From assembly GCA_037957365.1 (NCBI GenBank), contig JARHVA010000081.1, forward strand, positions 3,428,001 to 3,492,000: a DNA stretch of 64,000 bases, written 5' to 3'. Within the stretch, counting starts at the first letter, position 1, and every line of letters starts with the position of its first letter. Positions 44,709 to 55,718 of this stretch are shown one piece after another. A program made the translations under genes and the position numbers. Source of the DNA: Torreya grandis (lineage: Eukaryota > Streptophyta > Pinopsida > Cupressales > Taxaceae). The notes under the pieces were generated by a model. The model did no database searches. It was not told the origin of the DNA and saw nothing but the letters and a program-made list of their open reading frames with translations.

Positions 44709-47700
44709 TGATGGAATCATAATAATTGAGAGGGGAAGTGAATCAAACATCAAAACCTTTCATTCAATTTGCACTTAATCAATCATGAACCATTCAAGCA
44801 AATATATAGATCTATCAAACATAATCAACTATCCACATAAGCATAAAACACAAGAACATATCACATATGTGGAAAAACCTCATGGGAAATAAAACCCATT
44901 AATATATGAAAATGGAAGACAGTATTATAAGACAAAAACCAAATTTATTGAAGCACCAACTCCATGTGGAGCATCATCCCCAACTAGCCAAGCACCCACT
45001 TGACTAGGATTTAGCAGACACCCACTTCCAAAGAGGCACCAACCCCCTAGATGACTCAGCACCAACTCAAACACATAATTATTTTTATCACCTTTAGCAC
45101 ACCTTTTCTATCAACCAATAGATGATGAACACCTATTTAGCTCTTCACACTCTTATCCCTCTCAAATTGAATTATAGGCTTCTTCACTCAACTAGGTCTC
45201 TTCAAGAATAATTAGGTCATATGACCTTGATATTCATATGCAAAAACACTATCAAATATTCATTATAGATATTATACACTACTATAATGGTTTATAATAC
45301 CTATTTCTTCTCAATAATGTACTATTTCATCCATATACTTTCTGCTTACATTAATAGGCCTAAAATTGCCTTGTATATATACCATTCCTTGTTCATATAT
45401 CACTTACTCAGTCAAACACCCTTAACCTATTATGTCAGCCATAGAATAGGGCTTATGAAATCTCATAAAAAAATATTCAAATGACCTTTGAGTCCCTTTT
45501 GATATGTCATGACTTAATTAGACCTCATTTCACTTTTAGGTCTCATAGAGACCTAATTGCATTAGGTCTTTCTAGTAACATGTTACCATTTGATCCCTTG
45601 GAACACATTTTACCTCAATAGAAATAAATATTATTTCATAAAAAATTAAAATAGATTTTATCCAACATCCTTTGAGCTCCATAACACATTTTAGGCTCAA
45701 CCACCACTTGAAAATATTCATTAGCACTATTCACATTAGGCCTTTAAACACAAAAAAGTATGTCTTGAACAACTAAAGATAAAACATCATTTAGAAACAA
45801 AAACATGAAAATGAAACACTTACACAAAACCTAAAATAACTAAAAAATATCACCATATAGCACTTCAACTCAGGGCATAGAGCCTCAAACTCATCACTGT
45901 AACTTACTTACTTAGAACTTCCAAGACTGTCAAAAATATAGCCATAAAACATTGAAATTCAACACATGTATGACCAATTTAAAATAATTAAAATATATAA
46001 AAATTATCCTCTAACATCTCTAGACCATATTAAAATATAAACATCATATGGTCTAGTGGTAACTATTATTTTTATAAACCAATTTATTGACCTCAATACA
46101 CACAGAACTCATTGAGTTAGACAAGCCATTTTGGCTTCATCATTTTCACCACTATACCTAATTATAAATCTATATAAAAAACATTAATAATATATAACAA
46201 TCTCAAACAACATCTCCATACACTTTGTTTCATCATTCTATCATGAAAATACATTCCAATTCATCTTCTCATTGTTTCCTGGGTTTTTCATTGTTTTCAC
46301 CATTTGGCCTGTTAGTGAGTAGCTAACTTGGATGACCAGTTTAGCACATTTGAGGAATAGAACCTATCTAAAAAAAGTAATTTACATGAAACACGAGTCT
46401 CTAAATTCTTCCTCTATCCATTTTCTTACTATGTCCAATGTAACTTTTGATTTCTACAACAAATTCTTCTGAAATAAGCATGTAACTCAACATTTTCTCT
46501 CTTCTCTCTAACCAATACCACCTAAAGGTACCAGGGAGAGTCCAATAAAAATACAATAGCTTACGTAAGTAATTAAATCCATATTGATTTTTTTTGAGCA
46601 ACATATTCAACATCAGGTCTTTCTTAGGGTTCTAGGAGGGTTTAAACTAGTTTCCACTCTTAACAATCATTCATAAAGCATAGCCCCTCAATACCAAATA
46701 TAACGCATATAATTTTGAATTAAGACCCTTACCCATCTACCATGAATATCTTAGGTTCCCATTATAAGGTTTAATTAGCTAATGAGTATAGGAAAATCTT
46801 TCTCAGGTTGAGAACCCTTCATTCTCAGCACTCGCGAGACCTCTAAGCAAATTTTCATGCTTTGTCCTTCAAACTAGAACCTAAAACTTAATTAAAAAAA
46901 TTGAAACAACATACATCACCTATAAAAATACTTTCATATTCTCAAACACCTTGAAATATGATAATGACCCTTCATTAGGCCACACTTTCTTTCTTTTCTC
47001 TCTAGACCTTGACCTACAAACCACATTAGGCCTTAAAACTGACCTTCATACCTCTTTCCATTCTCTCAACACCTCACTATCATGCTCAACATCTTTCTCT
47101 CATTCCATACAACATACACATGACTTGACAATAGATCATGATACCTCATTAGGCCATGCATGGTTTAAGAGAAGGTTCTACTCCTGTAGGCTCATCTTGA
47201 AACTCTCATGAGTGATTAAATGACTCACATACATGCTCAAAAAATATCATACAACCACTCATACCTATGTGCACTCAACTCACCAAGCTACCATGCTCAA
47301 ACCTTCTCATAAGGTCTCTTCATGTTATGACTAGGCTTAGACTACTTAAGTACTTGATGCCTTGACCTTTTCCTTCCATGTCATGACCTCAACAAGACAT
47401 TAAAAAAATAGATATAAGTAATTACACCTCACTCATATCACTGCGCCATTTTCTTTCGTATGACAACAATCTTCCATGACCTCATATAGACTTAAAACCA
47501 TATGATCAAGCATCATACGACTTGAAATTTCTCTTCCATGCACTTGAACACCTTTGACACCTTGACCTGTGCCTTCATGAAACCATAAGACATTAGTTTC
47601 CTTCAAATTATATCTTTTCTTCAAATTCTCTCTTGCTTTCAAATTCTCTCTTACCTTCAAATGCATCTTGTCACATGGCTTCCTATGTAGATGTTATTTG

Positions 47701-47933
47701 TCTTCAAACATCTTCCATGACCTATACCTTCCATGCTCACACCACTTATGACAATTCTCATCAGCTCAACACTCTTATGTGCCTTGACATATCACATACT
47801 ACCATATGTCCTTAGTTACCTTTGACATCAACCTTGATAATATAATCTTGTCATGATACATCTTTGATATCAATGACTATTATCCCTTTACATGATGTAC
47901 CCTTTTGACATCAATGAAAAAAAAATTACTATA
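44709..47933 (-). repeat. LTR copy 3 of F
   Basis: Plus strand TGATGGAATCATAA to ATTACTATA (TG start of the minus LTR decayed to TA), about 3.2 kb, followed by AATAG. Confidence 0.9.
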
Positions 47934-47938
47934 AATAG

Positions 47939-48252
47939 AGGGTACCCAAATATAAATTTATATTCTCAAGGATAATCATAACTTGTCTATATAATTGGAA
48001 TTAGTCAAAAAAAGAATACTAGAAAGCAACAACAAAGGATAGAAGCAGAGCAAGATGAAATAGTTATAATTTGAGGATGATTATTCTGATTAGGAGATCA
48101 AAGAGGAATTGAATGAGTATGAAGATAATCATGAGAACTAAATAAAAAAACTGAATCATGTATTAAGCTAATTTTCTAATAAGCCTTTGTTAAAGCATGA
48201 ACAAGTTGAAACAAGAAAGGTGAGTACTATTTGAAGTGTTTTCTCTACATCA
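47939..48252 (+). repeat. 5' LTR of E, right part
   Basis: Resumes exactly where 32779 left off and matches 52214-52533, ending CTACATCA. The match ends at the same CA in both LTRs. Confidence 0.88.
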
Positions 48253-48254
48253 TT

Positions 48255-48268
48255 TGGTCTAAGAGATT
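48255..48268 (+). other. Primer-binding site of E
   Basis: TGGTCTAAGAGATT, two bases after the LTR; resembles TGGTATCAGAGCCT (initiator tRNA-Met) at 9-10 of 14 positions. Placed mainly by the LTR end. Confidence 0.55.
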
Positions 48269-48297
48269 AAGATATCTTGGGAGGATAAAAAGAAAAC

Positions 48298-49330
48298 ATG
48301 GTAGCTAGAGGACATGGAGTAAAAACAACCCAAATAAGGTTACAAGTAATCGATGCATTAGTGGTTGAGGTGAGAAACTTGTAGGCCAGATTGCAAGCCA
48401 TGGAATTGGCTCAGAGATGAAAGGTAAATAGAGGTGATGTGAGTGAATGAAAGGATGAGGTTCCTCAATAAGAAGATGAAAAATAAGGAGAGAAAGGTAG
48501 AGTGAAGGAAAGGTTCATTAGAACAGTGATAGGTGTGACATCAAAGCCAAAATTGAAGGTCCTAGTGTATGAAGGCAGTCTTAATATTGAAGAGCTTATT
48601 GACTAGATCACAATAATGGATAATTACTATGACTATAAAGAGGTGAATGAGTCAAATAAGGTGAAGTTTATAGTGATAAGGTTGAAGGGTCATGCATATC
48701 TATGGTGGGATGGAGTACGTAAAGAAAGAAGAAGGGGAAAAGAAAAGATATGGTCATTAGACAGAATGGTGGCCAAGATGAAGGGCAAATTCATGCCTAA
48801 AGACTATCAGACTAACTTATTTAAGAGGCTATAAAATTTGAAAAAAAAATGTCAGTGAAATAATATACCGATGAATTTTTAAAACTAACCATTAGAGTAG
48901 GACACATAGAGGAGGATGCAAAAAATGTTGCTAGGTACATAAATGGACTGAAGTTTAGCATTCAAGATGAAATCAACATTTTATCAAAATGAATAGTAGA
49001 GGAGGCCTATCAAGTTTAATTTAAGGTAGAGGACAACCAAAAAAATAGAGGGAGAGGTAGGAGTTATAGAGGTAGAGGTCAGCAAGAAGGAAGAGGATAG
49101 CTAGGCAATAGAAATCAATGGTAAACTCATAGTAAAGAAGTTGGTGGTAGTTCTAAAAGTACAAGTCATCTTACTAGAGGTGGGTATGAATTCAGAGGTG
49201 GAAGATCTTATGGTAGAGGTGGAACATATTATGGTAGAGGAATAAGATACAATGGGTTTATAGGTAAATGCTTCAAATGTAATAAGTTTATAGGACATAG
49301 ATCCTATAAATGCCTAGAAGACATTCAAAC
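48298..49330 (+). pseudogene. Gag of element E
   Basis: Starts MVARGHGVKTTQ, 30 bp after the primer site. Retrotrans_gag blocks: RFIRTVIGVTSKPKLKVLVY, EGSLNIEELID, MDNYYDYKEVNESNKVKFIV, RLKGHAYLWWDGVRKERRRG, DRMVAKMKGKFMPKDYQTNL, YTDEFLKLTIRVGHIEEDAK and INGLKFSIQDEINILS. Then an Arg/Gly-rich tail and CCHC knuckle CFKCNKFIGHRSYKC (one residue longer than standard spacing) near 49270. A typical Ty3/gypsy Gag with several stops. Confidence 0.93.
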
Positions 49331-49433
49331 TGACAACTCTTAGAGTGAAAGTAGGAATCAAGTGGTTAAACAAGAGGAAGAAAGTGTGGAGTCATTAAAA
49401 AAATATGTATAAGAAATTGAAACATGAGAGAGT

Positions 49434-49781
49434 TTGATGATGAGAAGATTTTTTTTGAAGGCAAGCCATGAAGAGAAAGAACCACCACAAAAGAAGACAT
49501 TGTTCAATGCCATGTGCAAAAGTAAAGGTAAATGTTGTAAGGTTATAGTTGATAATGGTAGTATGGATAATATTGTCTCTTCCATGATGGTAACTAAGAT
49601 AGGATTAGAAATAAAAGAGAGTACAAATAACTACAAAGTCTCTTGGATTCAAACCAATCATCAAGTCCTAGTTAGTGAACAATGCCATGTAGACTTACAG
49701 ATTGGTCATTACAAAGATAGAATTTTGTGTGATGTAATTCCTATTGATGTTTGTCATATCATACTTGAAATACCATGGTAG
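49434..49781 (+). pseudogene. Aspartic protease of element E
   Basis: An uninterrupted 115-codon frame: EKEPPQKKTLFNAMCKSKGK, CCKVIVDNGSMDNIVSSMMV (active site Asp-Ser-Gly now Asp-Asn-Gly, 49551-49559), YKVSWIQTNHQVLVSEQCHV, IGHYKDRILCDVIPIDVCHI and ILEIPW. This is the retropepsin-like domain usually followed by RT in gypsy elements. The frame ends at a stop right after the domain. Confidence 0.92.
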
Positions 49782-50817
49782 TATGATGTAATATATATTA
49801 ATGATGGTGGGGCTAACACAAACACCATTAAGAAGGATGACATCAAGCATACACTAACTCCCTTGAAGGATAGTCAAGCATGGAAAGAAGTAGAGTCTAG
49901 TGTGATGATGTTTAGTGAGGAGTATTTGCCACAAGTAACTAGTTGCATCATTAATAAAAATAAAGTATTAGTTGAGAACAAGTTCCAATAGTAATAAGGT
50001 GGAGTATAATTTGATAAACAAAAGAGAGAAAATAATGCAATAGTTGAATAGAGCTCTAAATTACTATTTGCAAGCAACAAAGAGTTGTTATAGTCAGTCC
50101 AACATGATGAGGTGAGTAAGATATTAAGTGAACCTCAAGATATAGGTATAAAAAATAACAAGAAGTCTAATTTGTTTTGTAAAACTCATTTTTTGTCAAA
50201 TGAACACTTGGAAAAGTTGTTTTCAAATTTGTAGTATCAATTATCTTCGATAAGGAGCATGGAGTATCTAGAAAGCTTTGCTAAGAAGGTTGGTGTGTTG
50301 AGAGATCTTGTCATGGAAGGTGAAATGACTATAAATTTGAAAAGTGGGTAGGATAATGTGATTAGTAAAGTGATTCATGAACACAATATATAAAATAAGG
50401 ATGTGAATGTGAAGAAAAAGGCAGTCCATATCCAGATGGAACAACAAGCAACCATACAAAAGGAAACAATTACAATCAAAGAGAAGTCAAAAATTGGAGT
50501 GACAGAATGTGAAATCCAAGAGAGAAAGAAAGAAGATTTATTTTATTGTTTCATGTGTAGGTATTTTGAGGGAGGAGGACAAGAAGAATTTATTAGTGAC
50601 CAATTTGGAGATTAGTATATAGAAGGATAACCTCAAAGGAGGAGGTAAGGTAGCATTAGTCAAGAAACAAGGAGTCTATGTTCCACTCATAAGCCTTAGG
50701 ATCCAAGAGGATATGAAATTTAAAAACTGGAATGACTAAGAGAGATATGTTGAGGAAAATATCAATATAAGAATAGCTAAACTTTCATGAAAAGTTTCTT
50801 TTTATTCCATAATAGTA
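49782..50817 (+). pseudogene. Linker and 3' region of E; no RT, RNase H or integrase
   Basis: The first 350 bp still read as the protease-RT linker (KHTLTPLKDSQAWKEVESSV, MMFSEEYLPQVTS, then SVQHDEVSKILSEPQDI). RT should follow, but instead there is about 650 bp of Lys/Glu-rich frames (for example EQQATIQKETITIKEKSKIG) with no pol motif, reaching the 3' LTR. The pol genes were lost before or after insertion. Confidence 0.75.
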
Positions 50818-52533
50818 TGATGTAGGAACATCCTTTGAAGGATGAATTGCCTTGTTTTATTTGTTAAATTTTGGAGTGATCAAGTTTATTATAGGTCATG
50901 TAGCTTTTTAAATATGTTTTAAGGGGATATATGAATCATAATACACACTTGATAATCTTCTCCAAGTTTTAAAGTTTGTATAGAGTGGCTAGAACTTGAC
51001 ATTGGCATTTTCCTACCAATTTCACTAATTTGAATTTTCAAACTTTCTTGTCGAGTTTTGGAATTCTTAATCATGTTTGAATAATATTCATAAGGTGTAA
51101 TATTTTTTATTATGTTCTCAAAGGGGAAATATTACCTCTCTACATACATGAATCACATAATGAGTCATTTTGATAGGCGTGTTAGGAGTTAGGATAGTTT
51201 GAAGTTTCTCAACATTCTTGGAGGGATCAAGAAACATTGAAGTAGTTATAGGGAATATAAAACTTGTAAATATTTATGATTGAGATATTTTTTGAAAGTC
51301 AATTTTGATGGATTCGATGAAGATTGGGTGATAACTCCAAGAAAGTCAATAAAAAGTTGCTCAGTTTAAAAGTTAATATTTTAGATCATGTGTGCACTGT
51401 ATTATATGTTCTATGTTCAAGAACACCTGAGTATACATTTTGGTGTAAATAAAATTCTATGGAAAGATGCTTGATACATATACATATTAACCCTATAGGA
51501 GAAAATATCCAAAATAATAAAATAATGAGTTATCTCTTTTGAAGGAAAAATTATAGACCAAGTCATACTCTATTTCATGTGTATTAGCAATTAAGAAGAC
51601 TATGTATGTATAAATGTTAAAGCAATAAAATATAAATATTATAATAATGACACTCATATGATTGGTAAATTTATCTAAATACTCATTAAGGTTCTTTGTT
51701 TATTATATTTTGTTGTTTTTTAAATATTTTTGGGGATATCAAACACATACCCTGTAGGTATCAATACACAGTCAAACCAAAACTTGTGATAATGATGAAA
51801 AGAGGAGTATAAAAGAGGTTCAATGATTTGAGGAAGGTTTTTTTGGATTATAAAAACCATAATAAACAATCACACTAGGTTTAAATTTATTTTGAATTTT
51901 AATATTTCAAATTTACCCTTCTCAGATTGACACAGGTAGTGAAAACCCTTAACTAGGGTTTAAAAACTAAAAATAAGATAGTGAGATATTACACCATCCA
52001 AAACTTATGATATTTGGTGAAAAATTATGCTTTCAAGTTTTCTAAAGTATTTTTGAATTTATTTCTCATTACAAGCCTTATATGTATGGCAGGAAATGAT
52101 TGTGTCTGAACAAGGATAAACGAGGCCTGATTAGGCGTAGACAGTGATTGAAAAATGTACCTTTGAGTGGAATTAAACCAAGAATTTTTTTAGAGATAAG
52201 GTATATGATATAGGGTACCCAGATATAGATTTATATTTTCGTGATCAATTATGACTTGTCTATACAATTTAAATTAGACAAAAAAGAGGCTACTAGAAAT
52301 CAACAACAAATGATAGAAGCAAAACAAGATGAAATAGTTATACTTTGAGGATGATTGGTATGTTTAAGAGATCAAATAAGGATTAAGTGAGTAGGAATAT
52401 GATCACGAGAACCATAAAAAACTAATATAACCTGAATCATAAATTAATCTAATTTGCCAATAAACCTTTGTTAAAGCATGAGCAAGTTGAAATAAGAAAG
52501 GTGAGTCTTGTTTGAAGTGTTTCCTTTGCATCA
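50818..52533 (+). repeat. 3' LTR of E
   Basis: 1716 bp, TGATGTAGGAACATC to TTGCATCA, matching both pieces of the split 5' LTR across the F insertion point. Confidence 0.92.
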
Positions 52534-55343
52534 AATTATAGTAAAGAGATCCAAGTAAAATATAATGAAATAGGAGTATTTTTTAGGACTCGTTACCTTA
52601 AATGGCTCTTACAACCCATTTGGCAGATACTGCAATGCTTTATTTGTAGATGTCAATAATTCGTATACCTCATTTATCACGAGGAAGACAATAATTATAT
52701 CAATCAACTTTGTATAACACCCATGTTTGTTTAACTTTAGACCAAAGAAAGTCTTTGTGAATATTAGTGAGTTTTTTATATGAGGATTTAGAGGGGGCAA
52801 ATAGAAGGAATAATAAACATGAGTAGTACCTAAATTCTTAGTACACACCTAGAATTTCCCTACCAAATAGAGGGGTTTGGTGACCCAATATTTTACCTTT
52901 TTCTCCACTCTATTTATGACATAATTCCAAAAATCTATAGGGAAACTATCAAAGGTAAAGGGAATCCCCAAAAACTTAAATTTTTCCTCTTTATGAATTT
53001 GTCTCCACTTGTATTGGAGTAGCCAATCTAGCATGGGAATCATACTCTCTAAACCATTAGGTTTTGCTCCATTGTAATCTAGAGCCAAAATCTAAGCAAA
53101 AAATATTAAGACATTATATAGCCTACTTGAATGATTTTTATTTCTCTTCAAGAGTGAGGAAAGTATCATCTGTAAAGTGTCCTTTGATGAGTTGAGAGGA
53201 TCGATTAGTTAGAACAATGCCTTGAATGTGGCTTTGATTAATTCAATGAGCTAACACATATCCTAGAGCTTTAATAGATAAGACATATAATGCTATAGCA
53301 TAGGGGTAACCTTGACACATGGAATGATAGAGGCAAATATGGCCATATTTTATTCTATTGGTAGTGATACAAGATGGGGTGTCTGTAAAGAGGATTTAAA
53401 TAGTCTAAATAAATAACTGGTTGAAGCTAAGAGATTGGAGCATGCCTAAAATGAAAGGCCATTCAATATTATCATAAAATTTCTCAAAATGAAGGTTGAG
53501 AAAGATGGTTATCTGATGAGAGGCTCTTTCCCATTCTATACCTTCCCACACAAAAATAGTGTTATCAAGAATATACCTACTTTTGATAAAACTAGTTTGC
53601 TCAGGTTTGACAATGGCAGGTAAAATGAGCTGAAGGTGATTAGCAAGAGCTTTAGCAATGATCTTGTAGGACATGTTTAGCATGGTGATTGGGAACCAAC
53701 TAGTGATAAGTTCAAGGTTGCTAGCATTGGGTGTAAATTTTATATTTATTTGATTAATAAGGGAACCTAATGATTAGTTTCTTAGATATTTTTTGTATAC
53801 TTGGAGCAAGTCAGGCTCAAAAAACTCCCAGGTGGATTATAAAAACACAAGGGCATCCATTAATGCTTGGGAATTTGTCATTGCTCATGCAATGTAGGGC
53901 TGAAAAAGATCATGAAGATACAAAGGTGCATATTATAACTTTTAGTCAACAAGATTGAGTTTACAAGCAGCCACATCAATGCATTCTTAAAAATCCTAAA
54001 TTTGCTTTATTATTTCCTCCTAAGCTTGAATCACTAATTTAAAATGGCCCAAAAAAGTAGAGGAGATGTTAGAAATAGTAGTGAATCTCTACTAGATTTA
54101 TTTGATGGATTTAATATAGTTTCAAGCTTGTTTGGCTTTGAAAGAATTGAATTTTTTTTGGAAGCCTTATCACCAATATTTATCCAATGGAGGAAAGCAT
54201 GAAGTTGGACCCCTTTAGTTGCATGATTGTATACCACTTTGATGTGGTGCTTGAGAGAGGTGGCCTAGGATTGCATCTATAAGTCAAAAGGGTTTCACTC
54301 AAGGAGACATGAGATCCTCTAATATTCTTTGAGTATAACCTCATCACCCCTAATTTCAAACACAATAAATCTATTTCCCATAATGGTAGAGAAAGGTGGT
54401 GGTGTGAAGGATAGCCTCATCCACCACTCTATCCAGTTGGAAGTAAAAGGTGGTATAGATATAATATTCTAAACCTGGGTAATGATATAAATGGTACCCT
54501 CATGGTAGAGGATGATATGCTTAAGAGGAATTGATTATGTGACACTTTGAAGTGGTTATTTTTCCAATCCACTATTCAAGTGATGTGATTGTACTATGAG
54601 AGAAAATACTCATAATGCATAATGAAAACCTATCTATTGGTAATAAAAAAAGAAAAAATATTTTGATCTAAAAGCATAAAATATTCTAATCTATTTAGGG
54701 CCCTATCAACACCAATAATGTAGTTGGACCATGTGAACCAAGAATTAGAAGTTGTTATGTACTGTTAGAGGAGAGGGTCAACTAGGTCCCATCAATTTTT
54801 AAAATAATACCAAGCCTCACATTTTCCCACACACCATCTCAATGATTAAGCACCAACCTTATCCTCAATATTTTACACCTTATTAAAATCCCCACACACA
54901 AGCCACATGTCAAGGGGTAGGTTATTAGCTAAATACTACCATAAACTCACTCTATTAGTACCATCATTGGGGGTGTAGATGTTGAGAACCCATAATGAAT
55001 GTCCATTAACATCAAGGAGAAGCCAAATAGCTTGATGTGATGGATCACTCCCTGTGGCAATAATTAATGGAGAAATTTTTAGGAAAACTAATATACTGGT
55101 GCTGCCATGTCTATCATCATGCTGGGTGGAAAATTGAGTAGTGTTGAAATATATGCATTTCAAAGTAGATTACAAAAGAAATCCTAAAAATTTAACTTTT
55201 TTTAGACCAACAAAATCTAAAGATCCTAAGTGTTGACAGATAGTTCACGCCAATAATTTATGAAAGGACTCTCAGAGGCATAAAAAATTCTAAGATAATA
55301 CATTTATTAGAAACATGATCTATAAGGAGCTCTTCTTATCCAT
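52534..55343 (-). pseudogene. LINE H, 5' piece: endonuclease and reverse transcriptase of ORF2
   Basis: Minus strand, from 55343 leftward. The APE-type endonuclease reads KVKFLGFLL (the catalytic QE of LQEVK is lost, LKK), QHDDRHGSTSILVF, then ATGSDPSHQAIWLLLDVNGH and LNIYTPND, and near 54900 a LVCGDFN-like block. RT follows: MSYKIIAKALANHLQLILPA, PEQTSFIKSRYILDNTIFVW, FEKFYDNIEWPF (first palm Asp), a FTDD box near 53175, then FLGIPFTFDS, KVKYWVTKPLYLVGKF and GTTHVYYSFYLPP. These blocks identify a plant L1-clade LINE. Many stops; nonfunctional. The 5' end is unclear because element G begins at 55349. Confidence 0.9.
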
Positions 55344-55348
55344 ATTCA

Positions 55349-55705
55349 TGATAGGATTCTTCTTGAAATAGATTAAAACTATACTAAAAATATGTGAAAT
55401 TTAATTAATAAATAATAGAAATTAACTAAATATAGTAAAAAGAAAATAAAATTACATTAAAATTATCATTGGCCTCTTTGAGGGGGCAACCTCCTTTGAG
55501 CAAGCTCAATTTAATACAATTTGTGGGTGATTTCTCACTAGTCTAGACTCTTATTTATATTAATTCAATACTAGCTAACTAATACTCCACATGAATGTGG
55601 GATTATTATAATGAGATCAAGGGATGTCTTACAAAGCATATGCATATGTAGCCTTTTATTAAGGAAAAAAAGTACAAATGATATTTAGCATAAAGTGTCT
55701 TAACA
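55349..55705 (-). repeat. 3' LTR of G (left)
   Basis: 357 bp; plus strand TGATAGGATTCTTC to GTCTTAACA. Shares GGGGCAACCTCCTTTGAGCA and CTCAATTTAATACAAT with the right LTR. Confidence 0.85.
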
Positions 55706-55718
55706 TGCCCTCACCCTT
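55706..55718 (-). other. Polypurine tract of G
   Basis: Minus strand AAGGGTGAGGGCA directly before TGTTAAGACAC of the LTR; a good gypsy PPT, and the usual GGGTGAGG ending of chromoviral pol genes. Confidence 0.75.

Larger units (their letters stand above)
32780..47933 (-). mobile_element. Tandem array F: LTR-gag-LTR-gag-LTR of a copia element
   Basis: Three minus-strand LTR copies (32780-36050, 39086-41631, 44709-47933) alternate with two gag-only internal regions. The outer ends carry GATAG (32775-32779) and AATAG (47934-47938), so the whole array behaves as one insertion into the 5' LTR of E; the interrupted LTR reads continuously (GGATAG then AGGGTACCC, against GATATAGGGTACCC in the other LTR). 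Each internal region has a primer site on its right and a polypurine tract on its left. No protease, integrase or RT exists in either copy. Homologous exchange between LTRs of one element would create this form. Confidence 0.92.
31306..52533 (+). mobile_element. Ty3/gypsy element E, gag-protease only (interrupted by F)
   Basis: LTRs begin TGATGCCGGAGCATC (31306) and TGATGTAGGAACATC (50818) and end ACATCA (48252) and GCATCA (52533). The 5' LTR is split by array F. A decayed initiator-Met primer site follows the 5' LTR. The internal region of about 2.6 kb holds gag and protease but no RT, RNase H or integrase. Flanks read ATTTA (31301-31305) and AATTA (52534-52538), one mismatch from a 5-bp duplication. 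Removing E plus one flank copy keeps the minus-strand LINE frame open across the join. Confidence 0.9.

Noticed and set aside
52181..52533. Partial internal region after the 3' LTR of E, suggesting a tandem E
   Set aside because: The matching sequence at 47939-48252 is the end of the 5' LTR after insertion F; both copies end at CATCA and a primer site follows the 5' one, so this is LTR.
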